In this document: positions 51,721 through 60,472 of the stretch, piece by piece
Layout of the letters: each line of letters opens with the position of its first letter
How positions within the stretch are numbered: the first letter of the stretch is position 1
Assembly (NCBI GenBank): GCA_965602035.1
Contig: OZ271919.1
Coordinates: 1,302,001 to 1,366,000 of the forward strand
Direction: 5' to 3'
DNA from: Natronospirillum sp965602035
Lineage (GTDB): Bacteria; Pseudomonadota; Gammaproteobacteria; Pseudomonadales; Natronospirillaceae
Length of the DNA: 64,000 nucleotides
The notes under the pieces: generated by a model
Databases searched by the model: none
What the model saw: the letters and a program-made list of their open reading frames with translations, nothing else
Told to the model about the DNA's origin: nothing
Position numbers and translations under genes: made by a program

Positions 51721-53342
51721 TGTCCGTAACGGGGGTGCGGATCTTATCTTGGACTACAACGGAGGTAGTCTATGTATTCATACGAAGATCGGATCCGAGC
51801 TGTGAAGCTCTACATAAACTGTGGGAAAAGTGCATCGGTTGTAGTCAGAAAGCTCGGATATCCGTCCAAAAAGAATCTGCGTCGCTGGTACCAGACCTTT
51901 GTTGTTAATGGGGATCTTCCCAAAGGGATGCCGCCAAGGCCAAGGTATTCCGCGGCACAGAAGCAGAAGGCTGTTGATCACTATTTCCAGTGTGGCGAGT
52001 GCATTTCTCATACACGACGTACGCTGGGGTATCCTAGTAGATCGCTACTCGCCAGGTGGATTGAGGAGCTGCACCCCGGTTCCAGAAAGGTCGTTGTCGG
52101 CAAAGCACCTGGATCTTGGTCGATGAAACAAAAACAGCTCGCGGTGATTGAGCTCTGTGCCCGACAGTCTTCAGCGTCTGCAGTTGCCGATGAACTTGGC
52201 GTCAGCCGGGAGGTGCTATACAAGTGGAAAAGCCAACTGCTTGATGACAAGGGTACTCCACTCATGACACTGCCTCGCTGCGCTCATCCCGACACTGACG
52301 GCATACAATTGGAACAAGAAGTTGAATCACTCCGTGTACGCCTGCACCGATTACAACTTGAGCATGACATCCTGAGAAGGGCGAATGAACTACTAAAAAA
52401 GGAACTGGGCGTCGACCTGAAGTGCCTGAGCAACCGGGAGAAGACGCTTCTCGTTGACGCCCTGAGAACCAAGTACACGTTACCAGAGTTGCTTGCGCTG
52501 TTAGGTTTGGCGCGGAGTAGCTACTTCTATCATCGAGTTCAGATCGGAACGCCGGACAAGTACGCTGAAGTGCGCCGGACGATCGCTGACATCTTCAGCC
52601 TGAACTATCGATGCTATGGCTATCGGCGTATTCATTCGGCCCTTAGTCGCAATGGTACAAGGATATCGGAGAACGTCGTTCGGCGTTTGATGTCGGAACA
52701 ACAGCTAGTGCCATTCTCTGGCCCTCGTCGTCGCTATAACGCATACCGGGGAGAGGTCAGCCCAGCACCGGAGAACCGAATAGAGCGCGACTTCACGGCT
52801 GCTCAGCCCAACGAGAAGTGGCTGACGGACCTGACAGAATTTTCGCTTCCATCCGGCAAAGTTTACTTGTCCCCAATTATCGATTGCTTTGATGGCCTAG
52901 TGGTCAGTTGGACAATTGGAACTCGTCCCGATGCTGACCTGGTCAATGTGATGCTCGACGAAGCGGTGTGCACGCTCAATGAGAAGGAGCATCGACCAAC
53001 GATACATTCAGACCGTGGAGCCCACTACCGATGGCCAGGGTGGCTTATGCGTGTCCAGAGCGCCAACCTGATCCGATCAATGTCGGCGAAAGGCTGCACA
53101 CCGGACAATGCCGCGTGCGAGGGCTTTTTCGGCCGATTAAAGAATGAGTTCTTCTACCCACGTGATCGGCATACGGTAACACTGGAACGCTTCATGGAAG
53201 AACTCGACTCTTACCTTCACTGGTACAATGAAAAACGGATCAAGGTCTCGCTGGGTGGTTTGAGTCCAACGGAGTATCGAGCGGAACTCGGGTATGCAGC
53301 ATGAATCAGTCCAAGAAAAGTGCCGCACCCCCGGTGCGGACA
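51721..53342 (+). mobile_element. Intact IS3-family element with single-ORF transposase
   Basis: Terminal inverted repeats at 51721-51754 (TGTCCGTAACGGGGGTGCGG...) and 53309-53342, identical at about 28 of 34 positions. Element length 1622 bp. One transposase gene inside. Inserted within the remnant at 51664-53510. Target duplication is at most 2-3 bp and unclear. Confidence 0.85.
51772..53304 (+). CDS. IS3-family transposase, fused OrfAB type
   Basis: 510 aa in one frame, with no frameshift needed. Three N-terminal helix-turn-helix-like repeats (MYSYEDRIRAVKLYINCGKS; KQKAVDHYFQCGECISHTRR; KQLAVIELCARQSSASAVA), then a coiled segment (LEQEVESLRVRLHRLQLEHD), then the rve DDE domain: Asp in WLTDLTEFSLPSGK, Asp in IHSDRGAHY and Glu in DNAACEGFFGRLKNE. 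All three catalytic residues present, so likely functional. CGGAGG stands just before the ATG. Confidence 0.93.
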   Translation: MYSYEDRIRAVKLYINCGKSASVVVRKLGYPSKKNLRRWYQTFVVNGDLPKGMPPRPRYSAAQKQKAVDHYFQCGECISHTRRTLGYPSRSLLARWIEELHPGSRKVVVGKAPGSWSMKQKQLAVIELCARQSSASAVADELGVSREVLYKWKSQLLDDKGTPLMTLPRCAHPDTDGIQLEQEVESLRVRLHRLQLEHDILRRANELLKKELGVDLKCLSNREKTLLVDALRTKYTLPELLALLGLARSSYFYHRVQIGTPDKYAEVRRTIADIFSLNYRCYGYRRIHSALSRNGTRISENVVRRLMSEQQLVPFSGPRRRYNAYRGEVSPAPENRIERDFTAAQPNEKWLTDLTEFSLPSGKVYLSPIIDCFDGLVVSWTIGTRPDADLVNVMLDEAVCTLNEKEHRPTIHSDRGAHYRWPGWLMRVQSANLIRSMSAKGCTPDNAACEGFFGRLKNEFFYPRDRHTVTLERFMEELDSYLHWYNEKRIKVSLGGLSPTEYRAELGYAA

Positions 53343-53444
53343 TTAAGCATAGGCGCTAACATCGGCCGCACTAGTTTTATCGGCCAGTCGAATGACTTCG
53401 GCCTTGAACTCATCAGAATGCAGTTTGCGCTGTCGCTTCTTCAT
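53343..53444 (-). pseudogene. IS3-type OrfA, 5' fragment
   Basis: ATG 53444 gives MKKRQRKLHSDEFKAEVIRL and continues to DVSAYA; the stop abuts the terminal repeat of the intact element. It belongs to the outer remnant, whose own terminal repeat lies 29 bp upstream of the start. Confidence 0.7.
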
Positions 53445-53673
53445 TGTGGATCACCTCGTTAAGGGATAGGACTCGCTCAACGCGGTGTCCAGAATCAATG
53501 CAGGGGATCATTCACACTCAGTCCACAACGGCCGGTACGAGTGTCATTTTCACGAATCCACTAGCAAGGTCCAAAACTTAGGACCTTCTGGATCTCGGTT
53601 CAAGATCTAGAACGAACAAATTTGGCATTGGATCGAATTACGAACAAAAACCGAATATCAACAATTTAAAGAA

Positions 53674-54831
53674 TTAATACATTATTCTCTTTTGCACATA
53701 ACTTAAATCCATCTCCTTGATTTTTTTTACGATTTCCTTACCAGCACATCCATCACCATAAATAAATTGAGATGAATAGTGGCCTACATCTAACTGCTCA
53801 CGGATTCCGTCCACAATCGAACCAACATCATATCCAACATGGATTACATTTTGCCCATATAATCTATTAACTTGTCTCGTCCCAATATTCACAACCGGGG
53901 TACCAACAAATGAACCTTCTCGAATGCCTGAAGAGGAATTGCCAACCAAACATCTCGTACGAGACATCAGCCTACTATAATCTTCCACGGAAAAATTCGT
54001 TTGTAAGTGCAGCCAATGTGGGTTAGTCCTTTCCCGGAACGTACGTATAGACTTTGCCACATCGCTGCTACCGGCATCAAAATTAGGCCAAATCATAATC
54101 GTTGGCATTTTAAAGAAATTCAGAGCCTCCATAAGACAGTCCACCTGATTTCTCAAGAACTCACTCTCGGTAGTAACCGGGTGAAATGAAACAAGCAAAA
54201 AATCACTATCTATATCAACTTCCGGCCCCACTCCTTTATATTTACTATAAAAGGTATCGTTCGTTAATATATCCGACATAATTGCCTCTTTCACAAGATC
54301 AATTCTTGGGCATCCAACGGTATGAACAGTCGACTCAGGTTCACCCATTCTTATTACTCGCTCTTTCGAGTCCTCATTAGCGACTAAATGTAAATGGGAA
54401 AATTTCGTAATTGCGTGCCGAATAGACTCGTCAATAGTACCTGTCACTTCACCGCCCATTGTGTGGGCAACTGGGACGTTCATATATGCAGCTGCTACTA
54501 CGGCTGCCATTACGTCATATCGATCCCCTACCACAACCAGTACATCTAGTCTGCTATTTGATATTATCGTACTCATCTCCATCAAACCCAAGCCACAGCT
54601 TTTCGCCATATCAGCGTGGCTTTCTCCATCAATAAACATATTGAACTTAAAACTGGGTTCTGGAAGGCCATCTGAAACCATCAGACTGTGGATAGCCCCA
54701 TATCTAGCTAGTGTAGCTGCGCCGCCAACAATTGAGATCAACTCGACCTCGGAATCTTTATCTAACTCACGTAATATAGTCTTCGTACTCGAGTAGTTGG
54801 CTCTACTCCCTGTAAATACTCCTACTCTCAT
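53674..54831 (-). CDS. neuC: UDP-GlcNAc 2-epimerase (hydrolysing), NeuC type
   Basis: 385 aa. It hydrolyses UDP-GlcNAc (or a related UDP-sugar) to free ManNAc, the entry to sialic acid. Features: VGVFTGSRANYSSTKTIL, VVVGDRYDVMAAVVAAAYMN, HTMGGEVTGTIDESIRHAIT, HPVTTESE and GNSSSGIREGSFVGTPVVNI. The GGEVT-x-x-x-DESIRHAITK stretch is the NeuC/LegG hallmark. No bacillosamine genes are nearby, so the NeuC substrate is favoured over LegG. ATGA overlap with neuA; last of the neuBAC set. Confidence 0.9.
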   Translation of the reverse strand: MRVGVFTGSRANYSSTKTILRELDKDSEVELISIVGGAATLARYGAIHSLMVSDGLPEPSFKFNMFIDGESHADMAKSCGLGLMEMSTIISNSRLDVLVVVGDRYDVMAAVVAAAYMNVPVAHTMGGEVTGTIDESIRHAITKFSHLHLVANEDSKERVIRMGEPESTVHTVGCPRIDLVKEAIMSDILTNDTFYSKYKGVGPEVDIDSDFLLVSFHPVTTESEFLRNQVDCLMEALNFFKMPTIMIWPNFDAGSSDVAKSIRTFRERTNPHWLHLQTNFSVEDYSRLMSRTRCLVGNSSSGIREGSFVGTPVVNIGTRQVNRLYGQNVIHVGYDVGSIVDGIREQLDVGHYSSQFIYGDGCAGKEIVKKIKEMDLSYVQKRIMY

Positions 54832-55520
54832 GTCAAATTCCCCATCATTATCAACCCGGCGAGTTTAAAATCATCTTCATCGTCGATATCTATTGATCGA
54901 AGCATCGACATTGGCCAGAAAGCCATTCTTTCACTAAACAGAGAGTTTTCCCGATAGAAGTGATCAACCCTGCAAATATATACGGCCGCACCATTGCGTG
55001 CGTAGTACTTCCTCTTTTCTTGCCTAAGGTTTGATGATACTAAAGTATATGTAGATGGGATAAGCATATCCCCTTCCAATTGCATCAATGATTCAGGCGA
55101 AAAATTATGAGGGACTTCAGTTACAGTTACGCCACAATTAGCTCCCTGTCCGTAGACGCGCTTGAAAAGAGAATCGATGTCATTCGCTTCCCTTAATGGT
55201 GAAGTCGGCTGCAATACACAAAAATACTCATAATTATTACGCGCATCGACTACGTCTAGTGCGTGTTTAATATACTCAGTAGCAGGTGAGTTATCTCTCG
55301 AAAATTCTGCTGGACGCTTTACCAAATAATTAGATTTCAAAACAACTTCTGAGTTTGCCAAAATCAATGCGTCATCGCTTGACACTAATATTTCGCTAAC
55401 AGATTTAGAATATAGTGCAGACTCTAACGTCCATTCAATTAAAGGCTTCCCATGTAACTGCCTTCTATTCTTATTGACAACTCCTTTAGAACCCGACCTG
55501 GCCGGTATAATAGCCAACAC
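54828..55520 (-). CDS. neuA: CMP-nonulosonate (acylneuraminate) cytidylyltransferase
   Basis: 230 aa, GTG start. It activates the nonulosonic acid with CTP. LAIIPARSGSKGVVNKNRR is the nucleotide-binding loop, LIEWTLESAL, LQPTSPLREANDIDSLF and the C-terminal SIDIDDEDDFKLAG are the other family blocks (DIDxxxDF metal site). Lies 3 bp after neuB and overlaps neuC. Confidence 0.92.
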   Translation of the reverse strand: MLAIIPARSGSKGVVNKNRRQLHGKPLIEWTLESALYSKSVSEILVSSDDALILANSEVVLKSNYLVKRPAEFSRDNSPATEYIKHALDVVDARNNYEYFCVLQPTSPLREANDIDSLFKRVYGQGANCGVTVTEVPHNFSPESLMQLEGDMLIPSTYTLVSSNLRQEKRKYYARNGAAVYICRVDHFYRENSLFSERMAFWPMSMLRSIDIDDEDDFKLAGLIMMGNLT

Positions 55521-55523
55521 AGT

Positions 55524-56516
55524 TTATACGTCCTCTTCCGAAACATACTGATCCTTAAAAACTTTATTTTTAAGGGACAACCCGATAAATTCCTTATAGT
55601 ATCTTGTTGGCAATCCGTCCCCAGGTTTCTTAGCTGCAAAATCATCGGTAGTTAATACATGGCCACTTGGCAAGTCACTTTTAAACACAAGACTCTTTTC
55701 GAATACACGCTTCATATTTAAGATGTACTCTCGATTCACTGACTTTTTTACTGGAGAGCTGACTATTGCTTCAGCTTCACGAATATATTGTGTCATTCGC
55801 TTAAATTCGACCGGCTCTAGTGAATTTTTTGCGTCACTACCATATGCTAGTTTGGATAGAGTAAAATGCTTCTCAATTATCTGGGCACCGGCATATACTG
55901 CAATCGCTGGTATTGCCTCGCTTAAGGTATGATCAGACAGTCCAGAGTTGACGTCATATCTATCCTTAAACTCCCCGATTTTTTCTAACCCGACATTTTC
56001 CGGTGGGCAAGGGTATTCAGACGTACATTGGAGAACAGTAAGGCTATTAATCCGCCCGAGCTTCAGTATTTTAACTGCTAAATCAAGTTCGTCGTAGGAA
56101 CTCATTCCAGATGAAAGAATTACGTTAACATTACAATTTGCAACTGCTTCGAGAAGCAATACATTACTTACTTCCCCGCTTGGGATTTTTAAGGTTGCCA
56201 TTCCTAGATCTTGTAAAAACTCGACTGCTTCTACTGAAAATGGCGAGGAGATCAGCTCAGCACCTAAATTTTTGGTAAACTCAATGAGCTCTATATACTG
56301 TGATCTTGAGAATGCTGTTCGTTCAAAGTAGTCTTTCCTACTTTCGCCATCGAAATATGGCGGATTAGGGGCTGTCGGCAAGCTTTCTGCGTCAAATATA
56401 TGTGTTTGCAATTTGACTATATCGGCTCCAGACCCCACAGCAGCATCGATCATGCACTTCGCTAATCCTACCGAGCCTTCATGAGTATTTCCAACTTCAG
56501 CGATAATTTTAACCAT
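55524..56516 (-). CDS. neuB: N-acetylneuraminate (nonulosonate) synthase
   Basis: 330 aa. It condenses ManNAc (or analogue) with PEP. A TIM barrel (IIAEVGNTHEGSVGLAKCMI, IVKLQTHIFDAE, KIPSGEVSNVLLLEAV, LQCTSEYPCPPENVGL, GLSDHTLSEAIPAIAVYAG, IIEKHFTLSK) is followed by a C-terminal SAF/antifreeze-like domain (LPSGHVLTTDDFAAKKPGDG). Metal-binding and PEP residues look complete. Overlaps the upstream transferase-like gene by 8 bp. Confidence 0.94.
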   Translation of the reverse strand: MVKIIAEVGNTHEGSVGLAKCMIDAAVGSGADIVKLQTHIFDAESLPTAPNPPYFDGESRKDYFERTAFSRSQYIELIEFTKNLGAELISSPFSVEAVEFLQDLGMATLKIPSGEVSNVLLLEAVANCNVNVILSSGMSSYDELDLAVKILKLGRINSLTVLQCTSEYPCPPENVGLEKIGEFKDRYDVNSGLSDHTLSEAIPAIAVYAGAQIIEKHFTLSKLAYGSDAKNSLEPVEFKRMTQYIREAEAIVSSPVKKSVNREYILNMKRVFEKSLVFKSDLPSGHVLTTDDFAAKKPGDGLPTRYYKEFIGLSLKNKVFKDQYVSEEDV

Positions 56517-57720
56517 GTTGACCGACTACCTTGTATAAAAATTTATTAATCCTTTTGAAAGACCTACCATCAATTGGTGATAGATTCCGCTTGATCCAAG
56601 CGCGATCTTCATCTGACAATTTACGGTTTGATTTTATGTGTGAAATAAGCTCATCTTTGTTACGTGCTATTGGCATATATATATCGGGGAAGAAATTTTC
56701 ATAGTTTAGACGTATAGGATCGTATATTATAGGTTTCAAATTATTGATTAATGCCCAAGCTACCGTACTAGAATAGGTAGATATGAAATTTTCTGCCTTA
56801 GGCATTAATTCCTCAAGTGGTGACTCCGAGATTTCGCAATCATACAGTCTAGATAAATACCTATATCTTGCAATTGACATTTTAGGATGCAAAGATACCA
56901 ATACACTCTTTTTGCTACCTTTTGCTGCAGACAAAAGTTCATGAATTGACTCAATGTGAGTTTCGTAATCAGTTAGTCCATGCTCATATAGCTGTGGCAG
57001 CGCTATTAGTAGATAGTCTCGGGATTCTGAGCTTTCAATATTTTCATTATAGACTTTATCTAGAGATAAGCTGCCCAGCGCAAATAAATTCTTTCCATTA
57101 TGGCCAAGCCGCTTTAGTCTTTCTCGTTCATAAAGCGTATCAACAATAATATAATCCGTTACACCGGCCCCATGGATGTAAGGATTTTTCGATAAAAGCT
57201 CCATTTTTCTTAGACCCGACTCTATATGCGGCTTATAGAATTGAAATCCGAATTTATTATTCGGTGCTTTATATATTAATTTTTTTCGACTTTTGATTAA
57301 TGCTTCTGGTTCCGCTGAGTACGCGTATGACAACAAGATAATCGGCAATCTATTTGTTTTGGCATAAAGTTGCAATGTCAGGTCTTCGCCGATGCCTCTA
57401 TCTGAGCCTATTATCACAGCATCGATATTCTGTGAATTATACGTTGACTCCAAACTCCTTAGTTTCTTTTTCAGTTTTTTTAAAAATTTTTTTTCTAGAA
57501 CAATGCTTAGCAGGTATTTTTGTACATATACTCCAAGTTTATTGTTGTCCAAAAAATTGTAAACAGATTCTTTTAGTCTCTTTTCAAATCCTTTTTTACT
57601 CTCTGTCTGACTCGACTCACTGAGGGAATGTAAATTAAATCGCTCCTTATCTATGGTGACATTGATAGTTCTTGCAAACGCTGGATTTTTTTTTGATATT
57701 AGAACGTTGAGTTTCTGCAT
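56509..57720 (-). CDS. GT-B-like protein in the sialic-acid operon, candidate sialyltransferase
   Basis: 403 aa, no family recognised with confidence. It has two Rossmann-like halves: AVIIGSDRGIGEDLTLQLYA in the first, and VLVSLHPKMSIARYRYLSR plus NFISTYSSTVAWALINNLK in the second. HPK and STYSSTVAWA lie where bacterial sialyl/polysialyl- and glycerophosphotransferases bind CMP or CDP. Overlap with neuB supports use of the CMP-sugar made there. Very AT-rich. Confidence 0.55.
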   Translation of the reverse strand: MQKLNVLISKKNPAFARTINVTIDKERFNLHSLSESSQTESKKGFEKRLKESVYNFLDNNKLGVYVQKYLLSIVLEKKFLKKLKKKLRSLESTYNSQNIDAVIIGSDRGIGEDLTLQLYAKTNRLPIILLSYAYSAEPEALIKSRKKLIYKAPNNKFGFQFYKPHIESGLRKMELLSKNPYIHGAGVTDYIIVDTLYERERLKRLGHNGKNLFALGSLSLDKVYNENIESSESRDYLLIALPQLYEHGLTDYETHIESIHELLSAAKGSKKSVLVSLHPKMSIARYRYLSRLYDCEISESPLEELMPKAENFISTYSSTVAWALINNLKPIIYDPIRLNYENFFPDIYMPIARNKDELISHIKSNRKLSDEDRAWIKRNLSPIDGRSFKRINKFLYKVVGQHG

Positions 57721-57814
57721 TTTAAAATAACGTCGCTATTCGTTTTTTTGATCGGTTCGGCTTTTTCGCTGTACAGTTACTCGTACTGTATAGATTTATG
57801 GAGCGTCTTGTTTC

Positions 57815-58843
57815 TTAACAGATATTCCGAATATACCACGGCATTACCTTTGAAATACCCTCTGAGATCCGGTATTGGGGTATGTATCCCAGTTTATTTG
57901 CCGCCTTTGCAATATCTGCCTGCGAGTGACGGACATCGCCAGGGCGAAAGTTTTTATACACAGGTTCTCGTTTATAATGTCTACCGTGAACTTCAAGACT
58001 TGACCGCAATGCCATGAACAAATCATTCAGCGTTGTTCGGTCTCCTACGGCGACGTTATACACCTCATTTTTAGCTCCATCTGGCGCCATCGCTGCCAGC
58101 AGGTTTGCCTGAACTGCATTTTCGATGAAACAGAAATCTCGGCTGGTTTCTCCATCCCCATTTATGATGACTTCATTGCCTTTTATCATCGACGCCGTCC
58201 ACTTCGGAATCACCGCTGCATAGGAACCTTCCGGATCTTGCCTCTTACCAAAGACATTGAAATACCTTAAGCCAATCGTCGTTAATCCATAAGTATTTGC
58301 AAATACATCCGCGTAAAGTTCGTTCACATATTTTGTCACGGCGTAGGGTGACAACGGTTTACCAATGTGTTCTTCGACCTTAGGTAAGGCCGGATGATCA
58401 CCATAAGTCGAACTGCTGGCCGCGTAAATAAAACTCTTCACGTTTGCATTGCGTGCGGCCACCAACATGTTCAAGTACCCTGTAATGTTCACGGCATTTG
58501 TGGTTACTGGATCATCAATCGAGCGTGGCACAGAGCCCAGCGCTGCCTGATGCAATACATAATCCACACCCCGACAAGCATTTTCACAAGCGGCCATGTC
58601 GCGAATGTCACCCTGAATAAAGGTGAAACGTTCCCATTGCTCAGGGGAGACCAACTCTCGAACTTCGTTTAAATTTCTTTGATGGCCGGTGGCGAAATTG
58701 TCCAAGCCCACTACCGTCTGTCCCAAAAGTAGAAGGTGTTCCAGCAGGTTAGAACCGATAAATCCGGCGACACCCGAAATCGTCCATATTTTCGGTTCGG
58801 TGATCAGCGATTCGCGCAGTGTGTCGTAGTCTCTCATAGGCAT
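57815..58843 (-). CDS. tviC: UDP-N-acetylglucosamine(-uronate) 4-epimerase, WbpP/TviC type
   Basis: 342 aa, extended SDR. WTISGVAGFIGSNLLEHLLL binds NAD; YAASSSTYGDHPALPK and SPYAVTKYVNELYAD hold the Ser/Tyr-x3-Lys catalytic set; NGDGETSRDFCFIENAVQAN is the GNE-type C-terminal block. It interconverts GlcNAc and GalNAc forms of UDP-HexNAc or HexNAcA. Follows the dehydrogenase gene by 42 bp; the two give UDP-GalNAcA as in the Vi antigen pathway. Confidence 0.92.
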   Translation of the reverse strand: MPMRDYDTLRESLITEPKIWTISGVAGFIGSNLLEHLLLLGQTVVGLDNFATGHQRNLNEVRELVSPEQWERFTFIQGDIRDMAACENACRGVDYVLHQAALGSVPRSIDDPVTTNAVNITGYLNMLVAARNANVKSFIYAASSSTYGDHPALPKVEEHIGKPLSPYAVTKYVNELYADVFANTYGLTTIGLRYFNVFGKRQDPEGSYAAVIPKWTASMIKGNEVIINGDGETSRDFCFIENAVQANLLAAMAPDGAKNEVYNVAVGDRTTLNDLFMALRSSLEVHGRHYKREPVYKNFRPGDVRHSQADIAKAANKLGYIPQYRISEGISKVMPWYIRNIC

Positions 58844-58885
58844 TATGCACTCGAGCTAAGCGTGTTTGCTCCCAGTCAATATAAT

Positions 58886-60178
58886 TTACAAGCGGATGTC
58901 CGAGTCGACAGCCGGCAAGGCGTACTTCAGGTCGTACAGCACATGCTCCGGCTTACCCAGTGCCCGGATCTTGTCCGGTCCTTGTTCAATAAACTGGCGG
59001 TGTGCCACCGCCAGAATCAAGGCATCATAGGCACCCGATACCGGTTCAGTAACTGGCGTGATTCCGTATTCGTACTCTGCTTCTTTAGGATTTATCCACG
59101 GATCAAAACAGTCAACCTGAACACCGTAATCTGTCAGCTCGCTGACAATGTCCACAACCTTGGTGTTGCGAAGATCCGGGCAATTCTCCTTGAAGGTCAA
59201 ACCCATCACCAATACACGTGCACCATCAACATGAATACGTTTCTTCAGCATGGCCTTGATTAGCTGACTGGCCACATACGCTCCCATGCCATCATTTAGT
59301 CGGCGGCCTGCGAGAATGATTTCTGGGTGATACCCCACAGTCTGTGCCTTGTACGTCAGGTAGTAGGGGTCCACACCGATACAGTGACCACCAACCAAGC
59401 CTGGCCGGAATGGCAAAAAATTCCATTTGGTACCTGCCGCCTCAAGTACCTCTTCGGTATCAATTTTCAGCTTGTTGAAGATCAAAGCCAATTCATTAAT
59501 GAGCGCAATGTTGACATCGCGCTGCGTATTTTCAATAACCTTCGCTGCTTCAGCCACCTTGATCGAACTGGCTCTGAAGGTACCGGCGGGAATAACAGAG
59601 CGGTAGAGCTCGTCTACGATATCGGCCACCTCAGGCGTGGAACCGGAAGTAACCTTAAGAATACTAGTTAGTCGGTGCTCCTTGTCTCCGGGATTAATGC
59701 GCTCGGGGCTGTAGCCTGCAAAAAAGTCCTTGTTGAATGTCAGGCCTGAGACCTGCTCTAACACGGGGACACACTCTTCTTCCGTGGCGCCGGGATAAAC
59801 AGTAGATTCGTAGATGACAATGTCGCCCCTTTTTAACACTTTCCCGATGGTCTTGCTCGCCTGAAGTAAAGGCGTCAGATCCGGTTGCCTGTGCTCGTTG
59901 ATAGGAGTCGGCACGGTAACAATAAAGAAATTACAAACCCGTAAGTCTTCCAATGCGCTGCTGAAAAACAACGATTTTGCAGCAGCAAGCTCTTTGTCAG
60001 TTACTTCCAGAGTACTGTCGCGACCATACCGAAGCTCTGTCAAGCGAGATTCTTTAATGTCAAAGCCAAGAGAAAACCACCTTTTCCCAAATTCAACAGC
60101 CAGAGGGAGCCCCACGTATCCAAGGCCAACTACTGCAATTTTAGGGGAACGAAAGCTTTCTAATTTGAGTTCGGACAT
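58886..60178 (-). CDS. tviB: UDP-N-acetyl-hexosamine 6-dehydrogenase, WbpO/TviB type
   Basis: 430 aa. It oxidises UDP-GlcNAc or UDP-GalNAc to the uronic acid. IAVVGLGYVGLPLAVEFGKR is the Rossmann loop, YESTVYPGATEEECVPVLE and FAGYSPERINPGDKEH the family blocks, and GLVGGHCIGVDPYYL holds the catalytic Cys. FKENCPDLRNTKVVDIV is the C-terminal UDP site. GC content is closer to the chromosomal mean than the neu genes. First gene of this stretch after the ISNCY-like element. Confidence 0.93.
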   Translation of the reverse strand: MSELKLESFRSPKIAVVGLGYVGLPLAVEFGKRWFSLGFDIKESRLTELRYGRDSTLEVTDKELAAAKSLFFSSALEDLRVCNFFIVTVPTPINEHRQPDLTPLLQASKTIGKVLKRGDIVIYESTVYPGATEEECVPVLEQVSGLTFNKDFFAGYSPERINPGDKEHRLTSILKVTSGSTPEVADIVDELYRSVIPAGTFRASSIKVAEAAKVIENTQRDVNIALINELALIFNKLKIDTEEVLEAAGTKWNFLPFRPGLVGGHCIGVDPYYLTYKAQTVGYHPEIILAGRRLNDGMGAYVASQLIKAMLKKRIHVDGARVLVMGLTFKENCPDLRNTKVVDIVSELTDYGVQVDCFDPWINPKEAEYEYGITPVTEPVSGAYDALILAVAHRQFIEQGPDKIRALGKPEHVLYDLKYALPAVDSDIRL

Positions 60179-60472
60179 GTTCTAAACATCCATATAATTA
60201 ATGCAACAAAAAGTAAAGATATCTTATTAGTCCAAAGCTGCTAGGCCTAGCTCAACCTCTATAGACCATGTATTGAAGCGGCACTTAGGCCAAACCAGTG
60301 TCTAGGCCCCTGGTGACTCATCAAGCCTTTGGTCATTATTATTAAACTATCTATGATCAGTCCACTATAAGAACACTGGACGCTCCGTTTATACCCCGAT
60401 CTCAATCACGTTTCTAAAAGTGCTGAGAATTCCCAATCTATCTTGGTATAGAGCGACAATTAACTTGGCCGG
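60179..60472. other. Gene-free stretch between tviB and an insertion sequence
   Basis: About 295 bp. No supported open frame. It should contain the promoter for the leftward tviB operon, but I cannot pick one box pair over others. Confidence 0.5.

Larger units (their letters stand above)
51664..53510. mobile_element. Second IS remnant: 38-bp terminal repeats around a third IS
   Basis: Ends at 51664-51701 and 53473-53510 are inverted repeats matching at 36 of 38 bases, starting TGATCCCCTGCA. Inside remain only 57 bp at the left and 168 bp at the right, the latter with the first 33 codons of an IS3-type orfA. All else is deleted or replaced by the intact element at 51721-53342. The outside flanks show no clear target duplication. 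From 53511 to 53673 there is no gene. Confidence 0.75.

Noticed and set aside
53674..56516. Legionaminic or pseudaminic acid pathway instead of Neu5Ac
   Set aside because: NeuB/NeuA/NeuC relatives serve all three, but no aminotransferase, dehydratase or acetyltransferase of those pathways is visible. Kept as a weaker alternative.
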